A stretch of DNA of 64,000 nt from Flavihumibacter sp. ZG627 (GCF_000814325.1 NZ_JPHF01000008.1:101587-165586); one strand, 5' to 3'; positions 35,602-44,629 are shown, counted from the stretch's first letter. Notes: generated from the sequence alone by a model not told the origin. Program-made: numbers and translations.

Positions 35602-36717
35602 TTATTTTTTTAGGGCGGCCGTCAAACTGTCGAGCCGGCGGGTCAGTAAACTGATGGTACTATCCTGCCTGAGCAGCTTTTTTTCCTGGTTGATGGTGAG
35701 TTGGCGGATCAGTGCCGGGTCATCCTGGAGGTTCTCCAGTTCAGGTGTTTTATGGATGATGAATTCAACATCCGGGATACCATAATCGGGTGTTTTACGC
35801 AAGAGGGCCACCTCGGCTTCAGCAGAGGGCAGGTGACCGGTAAGATATATTTCAACTCTCTTTGGAGCGGTTTCCAGTTGCATCTCTGTTTTCAGGATGG
35901 AAACATCCAGCGGGGTGATCTGTTCTTTTATGAATTTCTCTACCCGGCCGGTCGCCTTGCGGGTTTGGGCAAGCTGCCAGGCAAAATAGGAAGCGGGAAT
36001 CAGACTCGCGATAGCCAATACATATACGATACGCGCCTTAATGGGTTTCTGGCGGAAAGCGACCACTTTGGCATATTTCATGTATTTCGCCAGCAGCATT
36101 ACGGCAAGCCCGATATAGATACAGTTGATTATATAGAAATAAGAACCACCCCAGAAATAATGCCATTGGAGGTTTGCCAGTCCATACCCGGAAGTAGATA
36201 GCGGCGGCATGCAGGCAGTAGCCACTGCAACACCCGCAAGCACCTTAATTCCCCTCAAACGGGTGATGCCAATAAAGCCTGCCAATCCTCCAAAAAAAGC
36301 CAGCATCACATCAAATATGGTGGCATTGCTGAATGCTGCAAGTGCCTTGGTGGGTTCGCTGAAAGGAGTTACCAGGAAAAATAAAGTGGAGGAAAGCAGA
36401 CTGATCACAAAACCAATAAGCCAGTTCCATCCGCATTCTTTGAGGAGGCTCCAGTTGTTGGTGGCCATACTGAAACCGAGACCGATGACAGGTGCCATAA
36501 GGGGCGACATCAGCATGGCGCCTATAACCGCATAAGCAGAATCCATGTTCAGCCCGATGCAGGCAATAAACATGGTGAATACCAGCAACCAAAGATTAGC
36601 ACCCCTGAATTTTACTTCGGCCAGTATCTCATCTCTTGTTTCTTCTTCAGACTCTTCACGGGGTATCCTGGCTATCCAGCCAATATATCGGCGAATAGTA
36701 TCAAATCGGGCTGTCAT
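35602..36717 (-). CDS. DUF389 family membrane protein (TIGR00341)
   Basis: Integral membrane protein of 371 residues. Several hydrophobic segments are visible between about residues 37 and 225. DUF389 motifs include GLNMDSAYAVIGAMLMSPLMAPVIGLG and FGGLAGFIGITRLRG. A C-terminal soluble part ends in a charged coiled-coil-like segment (LTINQEKKLLRQDSTISLL). Function is unknown; the family is sometimes called a hydrophobic domain protein. Confidence 0.85.
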   Translation of the reverse strand: MTARFDTIRRYIGWIARIPREESEEETRDEILAEVKFRGANLWLLVFTMFIACIGLNMDSAYAVIGAMLMSPLMAPVIGLGFSMATNNWSLLKECGWNWLIGFVISLLSSTLFFLVTPFSEPTKALAAFSNATIFDVMLAFFGGLAGFIGITRLRGIKVLAGVAVATACMPPLSTSGYGLANLQWHYFWGGSYFYIINCIYIGLAVMLLAKYMKYAKVVAFRQKPIKARIVYVLAIASLIPASYFAWQLAQTRKATGRVEKFIKEQITPLDVSILKTEMQLETAPKRVEIYLTGHLPSAEAEVALLRKTPDYGIPDVEFIIHKTPELENLQDDPALIRQLTINQEKKLLRQDSTISLLTRRLDSLTAALKK

Positions 36718-37045
36718 GGTATGTGTTTCTTGAAATGGTACTGAAATATACTACATGGAAGGTCATTTTAATCTGCTGATCGGAACAACTCATACAGAGA
36801 AAACTACTACTCGCCGGAATTTACTATGTCATGCGATTTATCTTTTGGATGTTTGGGTGGTAATAGAAGCAAAATGAAAAAGCAATCAATTCTCCTCATT
36901 TCTGATTGCTATTGCCACAATAGTTTTTTGTGAGCGGCGATTGCTTGGCGAAGGGATTATCTGTTTGCCTGTTATCGTCACCTGCACCTGTTGAAGAGGT
37001 TGCGGAAACCGGCAAGGAACTCATCACCATGATGGAAGTGATATT
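36718..37045. other. Spacer with a possible decayed small gene
   Basis: A 328-base spacer between two minus-strand genes. At 36874 an ATG opens MKKQSILL in one frame. A shift continues it as FLIAIATIVFC, which together look like a signal peptide. A third frame ends at 37049 with PAPVEEVAETGKEL. This suggests a small exported protein broken by frameshifts, but it could be chance. Confidence 0.3.
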
Positions 37046-37660
37046 CTAAGCGTCCCTATCGGGGTCGATATGCAGTCCGCGGAAAAATTCGGAAGCTGAT
37101 AACTCCTTTACTTCACCCGGGGGCAGTTTAGTTATATCAAGATCTTCAATTGATACACGCACCAGTCTCATCACCCTGTTTCCTACGGCATCAAACATTT
37201 TCCTGACCTGCCTGAATTTACCTTCTGTAAGGGTAATGCTTGCCCATGCATGCGGCAGATCGGGCCTCACTTCCCAGGCGCCTGGTGTAAGCCAATCGGG
37301 CCTTTCGGCATAGCTCACCTCACAGGGCCTTGTAATATAGGTGCTTCCGCCTGTGGAGGAAATGCCAACACCATTGCGGATCTTTTCCAGCCTTTCTTCG
37401 GGAAGGAAATGCCTTACCTGAACCAGATAGGTCCTCTTATGCAGCTTAGCGCTATTGAATAAAAGATTGGTAACACGTTTATCGGTAGTGAGCAGGAGAA
37501 GCCCTTCCGAATCTTTATCAAGCCGCCCGATGGCGTGGGTGCCATCGGGAAAGCTGAAATTTATTTGCGTTAACAGGTTCACAGCATCGGGACTCACGAA
37601 CTGTGAAACCATATCATGGGGTTTGTGCAAAACGAAATAGCGGTGTTCCGGATCCATCAT
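37046..37660 (-). CDS. Pseudouridine synthase, RsuA/RluE-type
   Basis: A 204-residue pseudouridine synthase of the RsuA/RluB/E/F family without an N-terminal S4 domain. The catalytic Asp lies in IGRLDKDSEGLLLLTTD, and the family motifs KTYLVQV-like and LTEGKFRQVRKMF are present. The short form with MMDPEHRYFVLHKPHDM resembles RluE, which modifies 23S rRNA (exact site is inference). It is two bases downstream of the acidic small protein gene, in an operon. Confidence 0.9.
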   Translation of the reverse strand: MMDPEHRYFVLHKPHDMVSQFVSPDAVNLLTQINFSFPDGTHAIGRLDKDSEGLLLLTTDKRVTNLLFNSAKLHKRTYLVQVRHFLPEERLEKIRNGVGISSTGGSTYITRPCEVSYAERPDWLTPGAWEVRPDLPHAWASITLTEGKFRQVRKMFDAVGNRVMRLVRVSIEDLDITKLPPGEVKELSASEFFRGLHIDPDRDA

Positions 37661-37662
37661 TA

Positions 37663-37935
37663 CTACTGGTCATTCTCTTCCAGGTCTTCATGCCGGTCGC
37701 CACCAAGACTATAATAATTATTCTCCTCATCCTCTTCACCAATGGCTTCATCGCGATCATCAAGTTCAGAGCCGGGTATATCAAGATCATCAGCAAGAGA
37801 ATCTTCCGCCTTTACCGGTGAGGTTATAGGCTCACCATTTTCGTCGAGTTCAATTTTCTCTTCCTTATTATAGATATCTTCTTTTTCAGGATAATGCGGG
37901 TAGCCCGGAAACTTATCGTCATCTTTCTTGTCCAT
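37663..37935 (-). CDS. Small acidic protein of unknown function
   Basis: A 90-residue, highly acidic protein with no hydrophobic segment and no recognised domain. About a third of the residues are Asp or Glu (for example EEDEENNYY). It is probably disordered and cytoplasmic. The gene precedes the pseudouridine synthase by two bases, so the two are likely co-transcribed. Confidence 0.7.
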   Translation of the reverse strand: MDKKDDDKFPGYPHYPEKEDIYNKEEKIELDENGEPITSPVKAEDSLADDLDIPGSELDDRDEAIGEEDEENNYYSLGGDRHEDLEENDQ

Positions 37936-37968
37936 AACCTAAGTTTTAATCGTTAAAATGACTGCTTG

Positions 37969-38735
37969 TCAACAGCATGAAAGTAACGATTTCTCTGCTA
38001 AAACTTTTGCATCCAGCAGGGCAATCATGCGTGCTTTATTTTTCCGCAGCCATTGTTCAAAGGGCTGCATGGAAGCATTAAGGGCATAGCTTTCAATAAG
38101 ATCGAGGCGACGGCTGGGGATGAATCTCCGCTGTACATCAAACATTTTGGCAAGTTCCTCCGCACCCGGAAAGCCAAAGGCAGCATATGTTTCGCGGGGT
38201 ATATGACTATAGACTATCTCCCTCTCCAATACCTTACTCATTGTAGCCGCATATTTATGGCAGCTATCATCGGCTCCAACAACACCAACGGTTCTGCCAA
38301 TATATTGAACAAAAGTAGCGGGAAGGTTTTTTGACCGGGTATAATCTGAGAGCGCAGCCTTCATATCGCAATGCGGAACTGATAATTCTCCACCCGAAAG
38401 TTTTTTATAATTGGCTAGTGAGCTATAAACAAAATGCTGCACCCCTGATTCACTCACCGCATCAATCAGGTTTTACCCTGTTCCAGTTCTTTTCCAAAAT
38501 GCTACCAGAAATTGGTGAGTCCAAATACACCGTACACGCCCTGCTTTGCCTGCAGCAGGCTGGTCTTATCGTCAAGATCGCCTGTAACAATTTCTGCACC
38601 GGCTGCTGCAAGCTCCAATGCTTTTTCACTGCCAGCGTTTCTTGTAAGCACGCGAACCCCAAATTTCCCCTGCTCCAGCAAGGCTTTCGCTACACTACCT
38701 CCCTGCGCCCCTGTGGCACCGGTTACGAGGATCAT
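37969..38735 (-). pseudogene. NmrA family NAD(P)-binding protein, disrupted
   Basis: Remnant of an NmrA-type atypical short-chain dehydrogenase of about 255 residues. The N-terminal part has the Rossmann motif LVTGATGAQGG and ends at a TAG at codon 78 (plus positions 38502-38504), where relatives have Glu (NFWEHF). Translation of the following codons is still recognisable (HFGKELEQGK). A second lesion is a missing A in a run of four (38471-38474 on the plus strand), after which the frame of SESGVQHFVYSSLANY resumes to 37969. Two independent lesions argue for a true pseudogene rather than a single sequencing error. Confidence 0.85.
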
Positions 38736-38788
38736 TTATTTCTGATTCATGATAAAGGTTTAATGATTATGGTTATTGATATAAATAA

Positions 38789-39379
38789 TTAATTCAGTTG
38801 AGATAGTTTTTTCGGAGCGGGAACAATGTTCTTAACAGGGGGCGTTGATTTCAGGAAAGCATAGATAGCCCTGATATCATCGTCATGGAGACTGCTGAAC
38901 TGAGGCCATGGCATGGGCGGAAGCAACTGCCTTCCTGTTTCAAGTCCCTTATACTTTCCCTGTGTGATAGCCCTCTTAAATTGCTCATAGCTCCAGTTAC
39001 CGATACCGGTTGCATCGCTGGTGATATTACCCGCGAAGGATGCACCCCATGGACCGGCAATGGCGGTGAAATCGGGACTAAAAAGCACCCATCCCTTCTT
39101 CACTTCATTGCTGTCGAATGCAGGTAATACAGTGCCGGCAGTATGACCCGAAAGCCTGAGTTCGGGGATGATGACCGGCCCTTCTGGTCCCATTGATTTA
39201 GGCGAATGACAGTCGTCGCACAGCATGGAGGTTACGAGGTAATCACCACGCGCAATCAATGCCGAATCCGGTATCTCTTTTTTTGCTGTAGGAACATTGC
39301 TGGCAAGATCCTGGCAGGCTACAATTGCTGCCGCTATAACAACTGCCATAGCTGCAAGCAGGAAGATGATCTTTTTCAT
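38789..39379 (-). CDS. Cytochrome c family lipoprotein
   Basis: A 196-residue single-heme cytochrome. The N-terminus is a lipoprotein signal with the Cys at 22 (AAAIVAC). The heme motif CDDCH lies at 54-58. A likely axial Met is in LLPPMPWPQF. The C-terminal HDDDIRAIYAFLKSTPP is typical of cytochrome c helices. The start is taken at MKKIIF (39379); an upstream ATG at 39397 would add MFKPCL and overlap the TTTAAACATTAAA motif. It may be an electron donor or acceptor for a dehydrogenase. The disrupted NmrA gene lies 53 bases downstream. Confidence 0.87.
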   Translation of the reverse strand: MKKIIFLLAAMAVVIAAAIVACQDLASNVPTAKKEIPDSALIARGDYLVTSMLCDDCHSPKSMGPEGPVIIPELRLSGHTAGTVLPAFDSNEVKKGWVLFSPDFTAIAGPWGASFAGNITSDATGIGNWSYEQFKRAITQGKYKGLETGRQLLPPMPWPQFSSLHDDDIRAIYAFLKSTPPVKNIVPAPKKLSQLN

Positions 39380-39387
39380 TAGACAAG

Positions 39388-39401
39388 GTTTAAACATTAA
39401 A
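39388..39401. promoter_or_regulatory. Half-site related to the yceI palindrome
   Basis: GTTTAAACATTAAA here differs by one base from GTCTAAACATTAAA at 23559-23572. It lies nine bases upstream of the cytochrome c start. The left arm of the yceI palindrome is not conserved, so only part of the site matches. Confidence 0.4.
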
Positions 39402-39497
39402 AGAATCGTAGAGCAATTTACTTCATGGTAAAGGGCAGGGAAAGGTCAAGGGGAACGGACTGTGAAAAAGGCGTTGTGAATTGCGCAGGCACCACAT

Positions 39498-39505
39498 TAT
39501 ATTTG
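39498..39505 (+). promoter_or_regulatory. -7 promoter box TATATTTG of purU
   Basis: TATATTTG, 18 bases before the ATG at 39524. It supports that start and rules against the in-frame start at 39425. Confidence 0.6.
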
Positions 39506-39523
39506 GTAGCGCAAACAAAAGAG

Positions 39524-40363
39524 ATGGATAAAAATCACGTGGTACGGATCAAAAGTAGTGACAAAAAAGGATTGATCGCCGGCATATCAGGCGTGATGCA
39601 TCGTAATGATCATAATATCCTGGTGATGAAAGAATTTGTGGAGCAGGAAACGGGAATGTTTTTCTTAAGACTTGAAGTATCGGGAACATTAAATGCGCCG
39701 GCACTGGAAGATGCTTTAAAAGAAGTGCTTCCGGGGGAAGCAGAGATCAGTATCATTCCGAGGAAACTCAAGAATATAGTTATCATGGTAACGCGGGAGC
39801 ATCATTGTTTGAGCGACCTGCTGGTGCGTCATTACTTCAATGAACTGCATGCCAATATACTGGCGGTGATCGGAAATTATAACAGCCTCCAACCATTCAC
39901 AGATAAATTCAATATTCCCTTTCATACGATCAGTCATGCCGATAAAAGCACGGAACAATTTGAAGAAGAGGTGATGGAATTACTTGATGGGTATCAACCT
40001 GATTACATAGTACTGGCAAAGTTCATGCGCATATTAAGTCCGGATTTTGTAGCCCGATACAATGAACGCATCATCAATATACACCACAGCTTCCTGCCTG
40101 CATTTGTTGGTGCCAATCCCTATAAGAAAGCATTTGAAAGAGGCGTTAAATTAATTGGCGCAACGGCGCATATAGTGAACAATGATCTTGATGAAGGTCC
40201 TATCATCACACAACAGATCATCCCGGTAAAACATGATGATAACCTGCGCGATATGATCGAGGCGGGTCATGAAGTAGAGAAGGCTGTGCTGGCAGAAGCA
40301 TTGAAAATGGTATTGGAAGACAGGGTTTTTGTTTCCGGCAACAAGACCATTGTTTTTACCTGA
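39524..40363 (+). CDS. purU: Formyltetrahydrofolate deformylase
   Basis: A 279-residue enzyme that hydrolyses 10-formyl-THF to formate and THF, balancing one-carbon units. The N-terminal ACT domain (KGLIAGISGVMHRNDHNILVM) is followed by the formyltransferase fold, with NIHHSFLPAFVGANPY and HIVNNDLDEGPII, where the Asn, His and Asp of the active site are visible. Starting at 39524 gives the E. coli length of 280; 33 extra codons upstream are not coding. A TATATTTG box lies just before. It is a single gene. Confidence 0.93.
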   Translation: MDKNHVVRIKSSDKKGLIAGISGVMHRNDHNILVMKEFVEQETGMFFLRLEVSGTLNAPALEDALKEVLPGEAEISIIPRKLKNIVIMVTREHHCLSDLLVRHYFNELHANILAVIGNYNSLQPFTDKFNIPFHTISHADKSTEQFEEEVMELLDGYQPDYIVLAKFMRILSPDFVARYNERIINIHHSFLPAFVGANPYKKAFERGVKLIGATAHIVNNDLDEGPIITQQIIPVKHDDNLRDMIEAGHEVEKAVLAEALKMVLEDRVFVSGNKTIVFT

Positions 40364-40404
40364 TGGGATAATAGCTATATTTATTCCATCCAGTACAATC
40401 ATCC

Positions 40405-41229
40405 ATGATGCAAAGAATCATTCCTTCTTCTGGCGAGAAACTTCTGGTGGTGGGTCTTGGTACCTGGCAGCAATTTGATGTAGGCAGGGATGCAGCAGTA
40501 AGAGCACCGTTGAAACAGGTGTTGCAGGAAATGGTTCGGCATGGCGGGAAACTGATAGATTCATCGCCTATGTATGCAAGGTCGGAAGAAGTGATCGGTG
40601 ATCTCACAACAGAAACGGCGCATGCCAATGATTTCTTTTATGCCACCAAGGTGTGGACAAGAGGAAAGCAGGAGGGCATTGACCAAATGAATGCTTCGCT
40701 GAAGAAGATGCGCAGGAAAACGATGGACCTGATGCAGATCCATAACCTGGTTGATTGGCAAACACATTTTCTTACGCTGCGAAAATGGAAAGAGGAAGGC
40801 AGGATCAGGTATATCGGGATAACACATTATACCAACTCGGCGCATGAAGATCTGGAAAGGATACTTGTAAAAGAAAAACCTGACTTCGTTCAATTCAACT
40901 ATTCGATCCGCGAGCGCAATGCGGAAAAAAGATTACTGGCCGCAGCAAAAGATAATGGTGTTGCTGTCATAATCAATGAACCATTTGAGAAAGGAGAATT
41001 GTTTGGATTGGTAAAAGGAAAGCCACTACCCCCAGCGGCAGCCGAATTTGATATCAGGAGCTGGGGACAGTATTTTCTGAAGTACATCATTTCGCATCCG
41101 GCCGTTAACTGTGTGATACCGGGAACATCCAATCCAAACCATGTTGCTGATAATATGGGTGCGGGTCATGGTAAATGTCCCGATGAAGTCGCAAGAAAAA
41201 AAATGATAAGCTACCTGCAACAATTTTGA
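40405..41229 (+). CDS. Aldo/keto reductase
   Basis: A 274-residue member of the aldo/keto reductase family. Catalytic residues are the Asp of KLIDSSPMY with the Tyr of PMYARSEEVIG, the Lys of YATKVW and the His of QIHNLVDW. The C-terminal VIPGTSNPNHVADN binds the NADPH phosphate end. The substrate is unknown. A weak TATATTTA box lies at 40377-40384. The DUF202 gene follows 20 bases later and may be in the same operon. Confidence 0.88.
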   Translation: MMQRIIPSSGEKLLVVGLGTWQQFDVGRDAAVRAPLKQVLQEMVRHGGKLIDSSPMYARSEEVIGDLTTETAHANDFFYATKVWTRGKQEGIDQMNASLKKMRRKTMDLMQIHNLVDWQTHFLTLRKWKEEGRIRYIGITHYTNSAHEDLERILVKEKPDFVQFNYSIRERNAEKRLLAAAKDNGVAVIINEPFEKGELFGLVKGKPLPPAAAEFDIRSWGQYFLKYIISHPAVNCVIPGTSNPNHVADNMGAGHGKCPDEVARKKMISYLQQF

Positions 41230-41249
41230 AACAACTTTTAAACGCCAAC

Positions 41250-41561
41250 ATGGATACAAAAACAGTAAACAATATTAACAAAGACCTTATACTGAGAGAG
41301 CGGCTGGCATTGGAGCGGACGATCATGACCAACAATACAACACTGCTCGCTTTTATAAGGACATCCCTTTATTTTGCTGTGGCCGGACTCACCCTCAACA
41401 ACCTGCTTATCATTAAGTATGGAGTACTGGTAGAAGTGATCTGCTGGATAGTTTCAGTAACGATCATGACCATTGGGCTCCGTAATTATTTTGTGCAGAA
41501 AAGAAAGATAAAGGAAAGCGAGAAGCATATCGGCGACTACAAACTTGAGTGGGAAAGCTAA
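41250..41561 (+). CDS. DUF202 family membrane protein
   Basis: A 103-residue membrane protein of the YidH/DUF202 type. The LALERTIMTNNTTLLAFIRT signature lies near residues 18-37, followed by two to three hydrophobic segments (FAVAGLTLNNLLII, VICWIVSVTIMTIG). Function is unknown. The ATG at 41250 gives the usual N-terminus; the preceding in-frame ATG at 41226 lies close to the end of the aldo/keto reductase gene and is less likely. The stop is directly followed by the GTAAG repeat. Confidence 0.85.
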   Translation: MDTKTVNNINKDLILRERLALERTIMTNNTTLLAFIRTSLYFAVAGLTLNNLLIIKYGVLVEVICWIVSVTIMTIGLRNYFVQKRKIKESEKHIGDYKLEWES

Positions 41562-41562
41562 T

Positions 41563-41629
41563 ACAGGTAAGAAGTAAGAAGTAAGAGGTGAAACAGGTAA
41601 GAGGTAAGAAGTAAGAGGTAAGATTTAGG
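41563..41629. repeat. Tandem 7-bp RGTAAG heptad repeats, two blocks
   Basis: Two blocks begin with ACAGGTAAG at 41563 and 41593 and continue with heptads of the form A(A/G)GTAAG. They stand directly after the DUF202 stop. The second block closely matches that at 53416-53450 downstream of the GH16 gene, differing in only a few positions. A single partial unit (ACAGGTAAGAGG) occurs at 32795-32806. Confidence 0.8.
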
Positions 41630-41653
41630 GGAAGAATGGGAGCAGGGGCCTAA

Positions 41654-44554
41654 TTAGTCAATATTATTCAGAAAATCAATTAATGTTTGTTCGGTGGGGA
41701 TCTGCAATTTTTTCCTAAGCCGGTAGCGACTGATCTCAACACCCCTCACAGAAATATTCATCAGCTGTGCTATTTCTTTTGAAGAAAGATTCAACTGCAG
41801 GTATGCACAAACTTTCAGATCTGTATTGGTGAGCTTCGGATATTTTGTTTTTAGTTTTTTTAGGAAGTCGTTATTGATCTCATCAAAGTGAGTGGCAAAC
41901 TTATCCCAGTTCTCATTGTTCTTTTCAATATCATTAAGCAACTGAAGCGTCTTCTTGATGGGATAGGTGTCTCCGCTATCCTTATAGAGTTTCTGCAACT
42001 CCCCTTTCACCTTCGTTAATGCATCCGTACGTTCAACCAGGTGCAGTGTTGTATCAGCCAGTTCACGGTTCTTATAGATCATTTCACTGGCAAGCTTTTC
42101 ATTCTGCAGCTTGATGATCTCCTTTTCATTCTTTTCAATCTCGAGCTGGTGAAGTATGTTGATCTGTCTTTGCTTTTCTTCATACTTACGTTTCTGCAGT
42201 AGTAGTTTTTTCTCCTGCCATTTATTGATCAGGTATACCAGTAATATCAATAAACTTAAATAAAGAAGATAAGCCCATACAGATTTATACCATGGCGGGT
42301 CAATTATAAAAGTATAGGTGATAGCTTCCGATTCAACACCAAGATTGCTTCTTGCCTTTACCCTGAAAAAATATTTTCCATTGGCAAGGTTGGTATAATC
42401 CTTTTCTGTTTTGGGTAACCAGGCACTCCACTCATCATCAAAGCCCTCCAGTTTATAGCTGTATTCAATATTATTCTGCAAGCCAAAAGCCGGACTGCTG
42501 TACTCAAAATGAAGGGAGTTATAACCACTGGGAAGATGCATTGGGTCGTTCTTGTCTTCATAAAGCAGGTGCTGGGCTGAATCAGGAAGATATCCCCCAA
42601 AAATGGCGCTGTCAGATTTGCCGAAGGCCCTGATACTACCCAGGATTATCCCAGGATCTTTTCTGGATTGCAGGTATTTCTCGAGGTTGAGGTGAACGAT
42701 CCCTTTTTCAGAAGCGATGAATATGTTGTTGGGGTCATAGGGATAAACATTCTCAAAGCCCGACAGTACCTGTCCGGAGAGTTCGGGGAAATAGGTAATG
42801 GTATGTTTTGAACTTGCATCTGTCTCATCGAATTCAACCACGCCGAGTTTCTTTCCACTACAAAACCAGATACGACCCTGCTGGTCTTCATTGAGGTATC
42901 TTAATTCCATTGAGCCGAGAACAGGTTTCAATAAAGGGGAAGGTTGAAATTTCCCGGTTTTCGCATCATATTCATATGCGCCTTTCTCAGTGGCAAAAAC
43001 CACCCGGTTCTTTATTTTGAAAACATGGTTTCCGAGGGTGGAAGGCAGTCCATCTTTTTCGGTTAACAGCCGCGCGCTATAGGCTGTTTTATCAGTAGAT
43101 AATTCAAGCAGGTAAATTCCCCGGTAGGGATGTGAAGCCCAGATGATTCCATTGTTATCAATAGCCAGGAATCGCAATGATTCATAGGTGCCCTTCAGGT
43201 TTCCCTTATCAATAAAATTGTTTCCGTAGAAGCCCAGCAATTTAAGTCCGGTGTAAGTGCCCACAATAATATTGGATGCCGGCACCACCTGTGAAGTGGG
43301 AACAAAAAGCCAGGAAGGTTCAGGTGCAATGGGTATGGCCCGCGCATCCTTAATAAGAAAGGTTCCTGCATTATGGGCAAGCAGGAGTTGCTGGTTTACC
43401 TCATCCAATCGCCACGACTGGCCGGCACTGTTAGGAATAAAACTGAAATCACTCCGGTTGAAACTGAGGTCTTTCTGGTCAAAGAAAAGTGGTGCCGCAT
43501 AAGCGCCATCCGATGATGCTACATACAAATTGTTCTTATAGATACGTGCCCCAAATCCTGATAATTCATTCTCCTTATTAGGCCGTATATATTTGATAGC
43601 CGCATTATAGGCGATGAAACTGATTCCATTATTCAGTCCGGTCCAGAGATTCTTATCGCGGTCGAGAAAAACGCTGAGCACATTATTATTCTGCAATCCC
43701 TCCTTTTGAGATAACTGCTGGATGATCTTTCCCTGGAAGTCCATTATAATACAACCGGCGGAAGTGGTTCCCATCACGAACTCCTTTTCATTCAGCTGGG
43801 CCACAGCATAAATATCACTTTTGATGGTGGCGGAGCCGATGCGGTTATAAGGACTGATGGCATCACCATGCACCAGGTAAAAGCCACTATTAAGGGTAAC
43901 CAGCAGCAGGCTGTCTTCGCTGATATCTACTATGCCGAGGATATTCTTATTACGGAGCAGGTCATTATTGGCCAGGGGTTGCCACTCACGGTTCCTGAAC
44001 TGGAAAAGTCCGTTTTGCTTATCCTGGGCAAAAAGGCGGGAGCCAGCCTTCTTCAGCAGCACCCACTCTGTGGTGGCCGGATAAGCCTGGATACTGTTGT
44101 TCTTCCATTCAAAGATCCTGTCCATGGCCCTGAAGAAAACTGAGCCGTTGACGATCTCGATATCCCAGATATCCGCAAAATTCTTCTGGGCAGGCGGAAT
44201 AAATTCAAGGAGGGATTCATAGAGGAGAAAGCCCGCCTTATCGGGTTGGAAAAAACCGATCTCTCCCTGTCCGCCGGTATACACCCTCCCCTGGTGGTCA
44301 AGTGCCAGGGAGCGCATAATGGTTTTATTGGGAAGGGGAAAGTTCTTCCAGTAGGTACCGTCGTAAGTGATCAGTCCCTCATTATTGGCGAAGAACAGGA
44401 CACCGCTACTATCCTGCCTGATATCCCAGGTTTGGGTACCGCCGTGGTAATCGGTCTTGCTATAATTGATGATCTGGGGCAGGCCGATGGTATTTTGTGC
44501 CATCCCATGGAAGGAAAGCAGGATCATTGCCAGCAGGTAGAGCCCTAATTTCAT
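41654..44554 (-). CDS. Transmembrane one-component regulator: Reg_prop, Y_Y_Y, LuxR HTH
   Basis: A 966-residue regulator. After the signal segment (MKLGLYLLAMILLSFHGMAQ) come repeated propeller blades of the Reg_prop type (for example LDHQGRVYTGGQGEIGFFQ and NGIIWASHPYRGIYLLEL), and a Y_Y_Y domain with YSYKLEGFDDEWSAWL. One TM helix lies near residues 755-775 (AYLLYLSLLILLVYLI), then a charged coiled coil, and at the end a LuxR-type HTH (LSSKEIAQLMNISVRGVEISRYRLRKKL). There is no kinase domain or receiver. It is divergent from the SusC gene and is the probable glycan sensor of this locus. Confidence 0.9.
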   Translation of the reverse strand: MKLGLYLLAMILLSFHGMAQNTIGLPQIINYSKTDYHGGTQTWDIRQDSSGVLFFANNEGLITYDGTYWKNFPLPNKTIMRSLALDHQGRVYTGGQGEIGFFQPDKAGFLLYESLLEFIPPAQKNFADIWDIEIVNGSVFFRAMDRIFEWKNNSIQAYPATTEWVLLKKAGSRLFAQDKQNGLFQFRNREWQPLANNDLLRNKNILGIVDISEDSLLLVTLNSGFYLVHGDAISPYNRIGSATIKSDIYAVAQLNEKEFVMGTTSAGCIIMDFQGKIIQQLSQKEGLQNNNVLSVFLDRDKNLWTGLNNGISFIAYNAAIKYIRPNKENELSGFGARIYKNNLYVASSDGAYAAPLFFDQKDLSFNRSDFSFIPNSAGQSWRLDEVNQQLLLAHNAGTFLIKDARAIPIAPEPSWLFVPTSQVVPASNIIVGTYTGLKLLGFYGNNFIDKGNLKGTYESLRFLAIDNNGIIWASHPYRGIYLLELSTDKTAYSARLLTEKDGLPSTLGNHVFKIKNRVVFATEKGAYEYDAKTGKFQPSPLLKPVLGSMELRYLNEDQQGRIWFCSGKKLGVVEFDETDASSKHTITYFPELSGQVLSGFENVYPYDPNNIFIASEKGIVHLNLEKYLQSRKDPGIILGSIRAFGKSDSAIFGGYLPDSAQHLLYEDKNDPMHLPSGYNSLHFEYSSPAFGLQNNIEYSYKLEGFDDEWSAWLPKTEKDYTNLANGKYFFRVKARSNLGVESEAITYTFIIDPPWYKSVWAYLLYLSLLILLVYLINKWQEKKLLLQKRKYEEKQRQINILHQLEIEKNEKEIIKLQNEKLASEMIYKNRELADTTLHLVERTDALTKVKGELQKLYKDSGDTYPIKKTLQLLNDIEKNNENWDKFATHFDEINNDFLKKLKTKYPKLTNTDLKVCAYLQLNLSSKEIAQLMNISVRGVEISRYRLRKKLQIPTEQTLIDFLNNID

Positions 44555-44576
44555 CCGATAAACTTAATAATAAGAA

Positions 44577-44629
44577 ATGATGTAGTAATGATGTAGTCGA
44601 TAATTATTGATTATCAGCTGATTAATCAA
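44577..44629. promoter_or_regulatory. Candidate operator region between the regulator and SusC
   Basis: Two direct 11-base copies ATGATGTAGTA and ATGATGTAGTC (44577-44598) precede a near-perfect palindrome at 44607-44629, with arms TTGATTA and TAATCAA around TCAGCTGA and one extra T. This lies midway in the 187-base divergent spacer. A second imperfect repeat, TCCGGA at 44696 and 44708, lies in the SusC leader. Confidence 0.55.

Noticed and set aside
39425..39523. Longer N-terminus for purU
   Set aside because: The -7 box at 39498-39505 lies inside it, and the extra 33 residues have no ACT-domain similarity.
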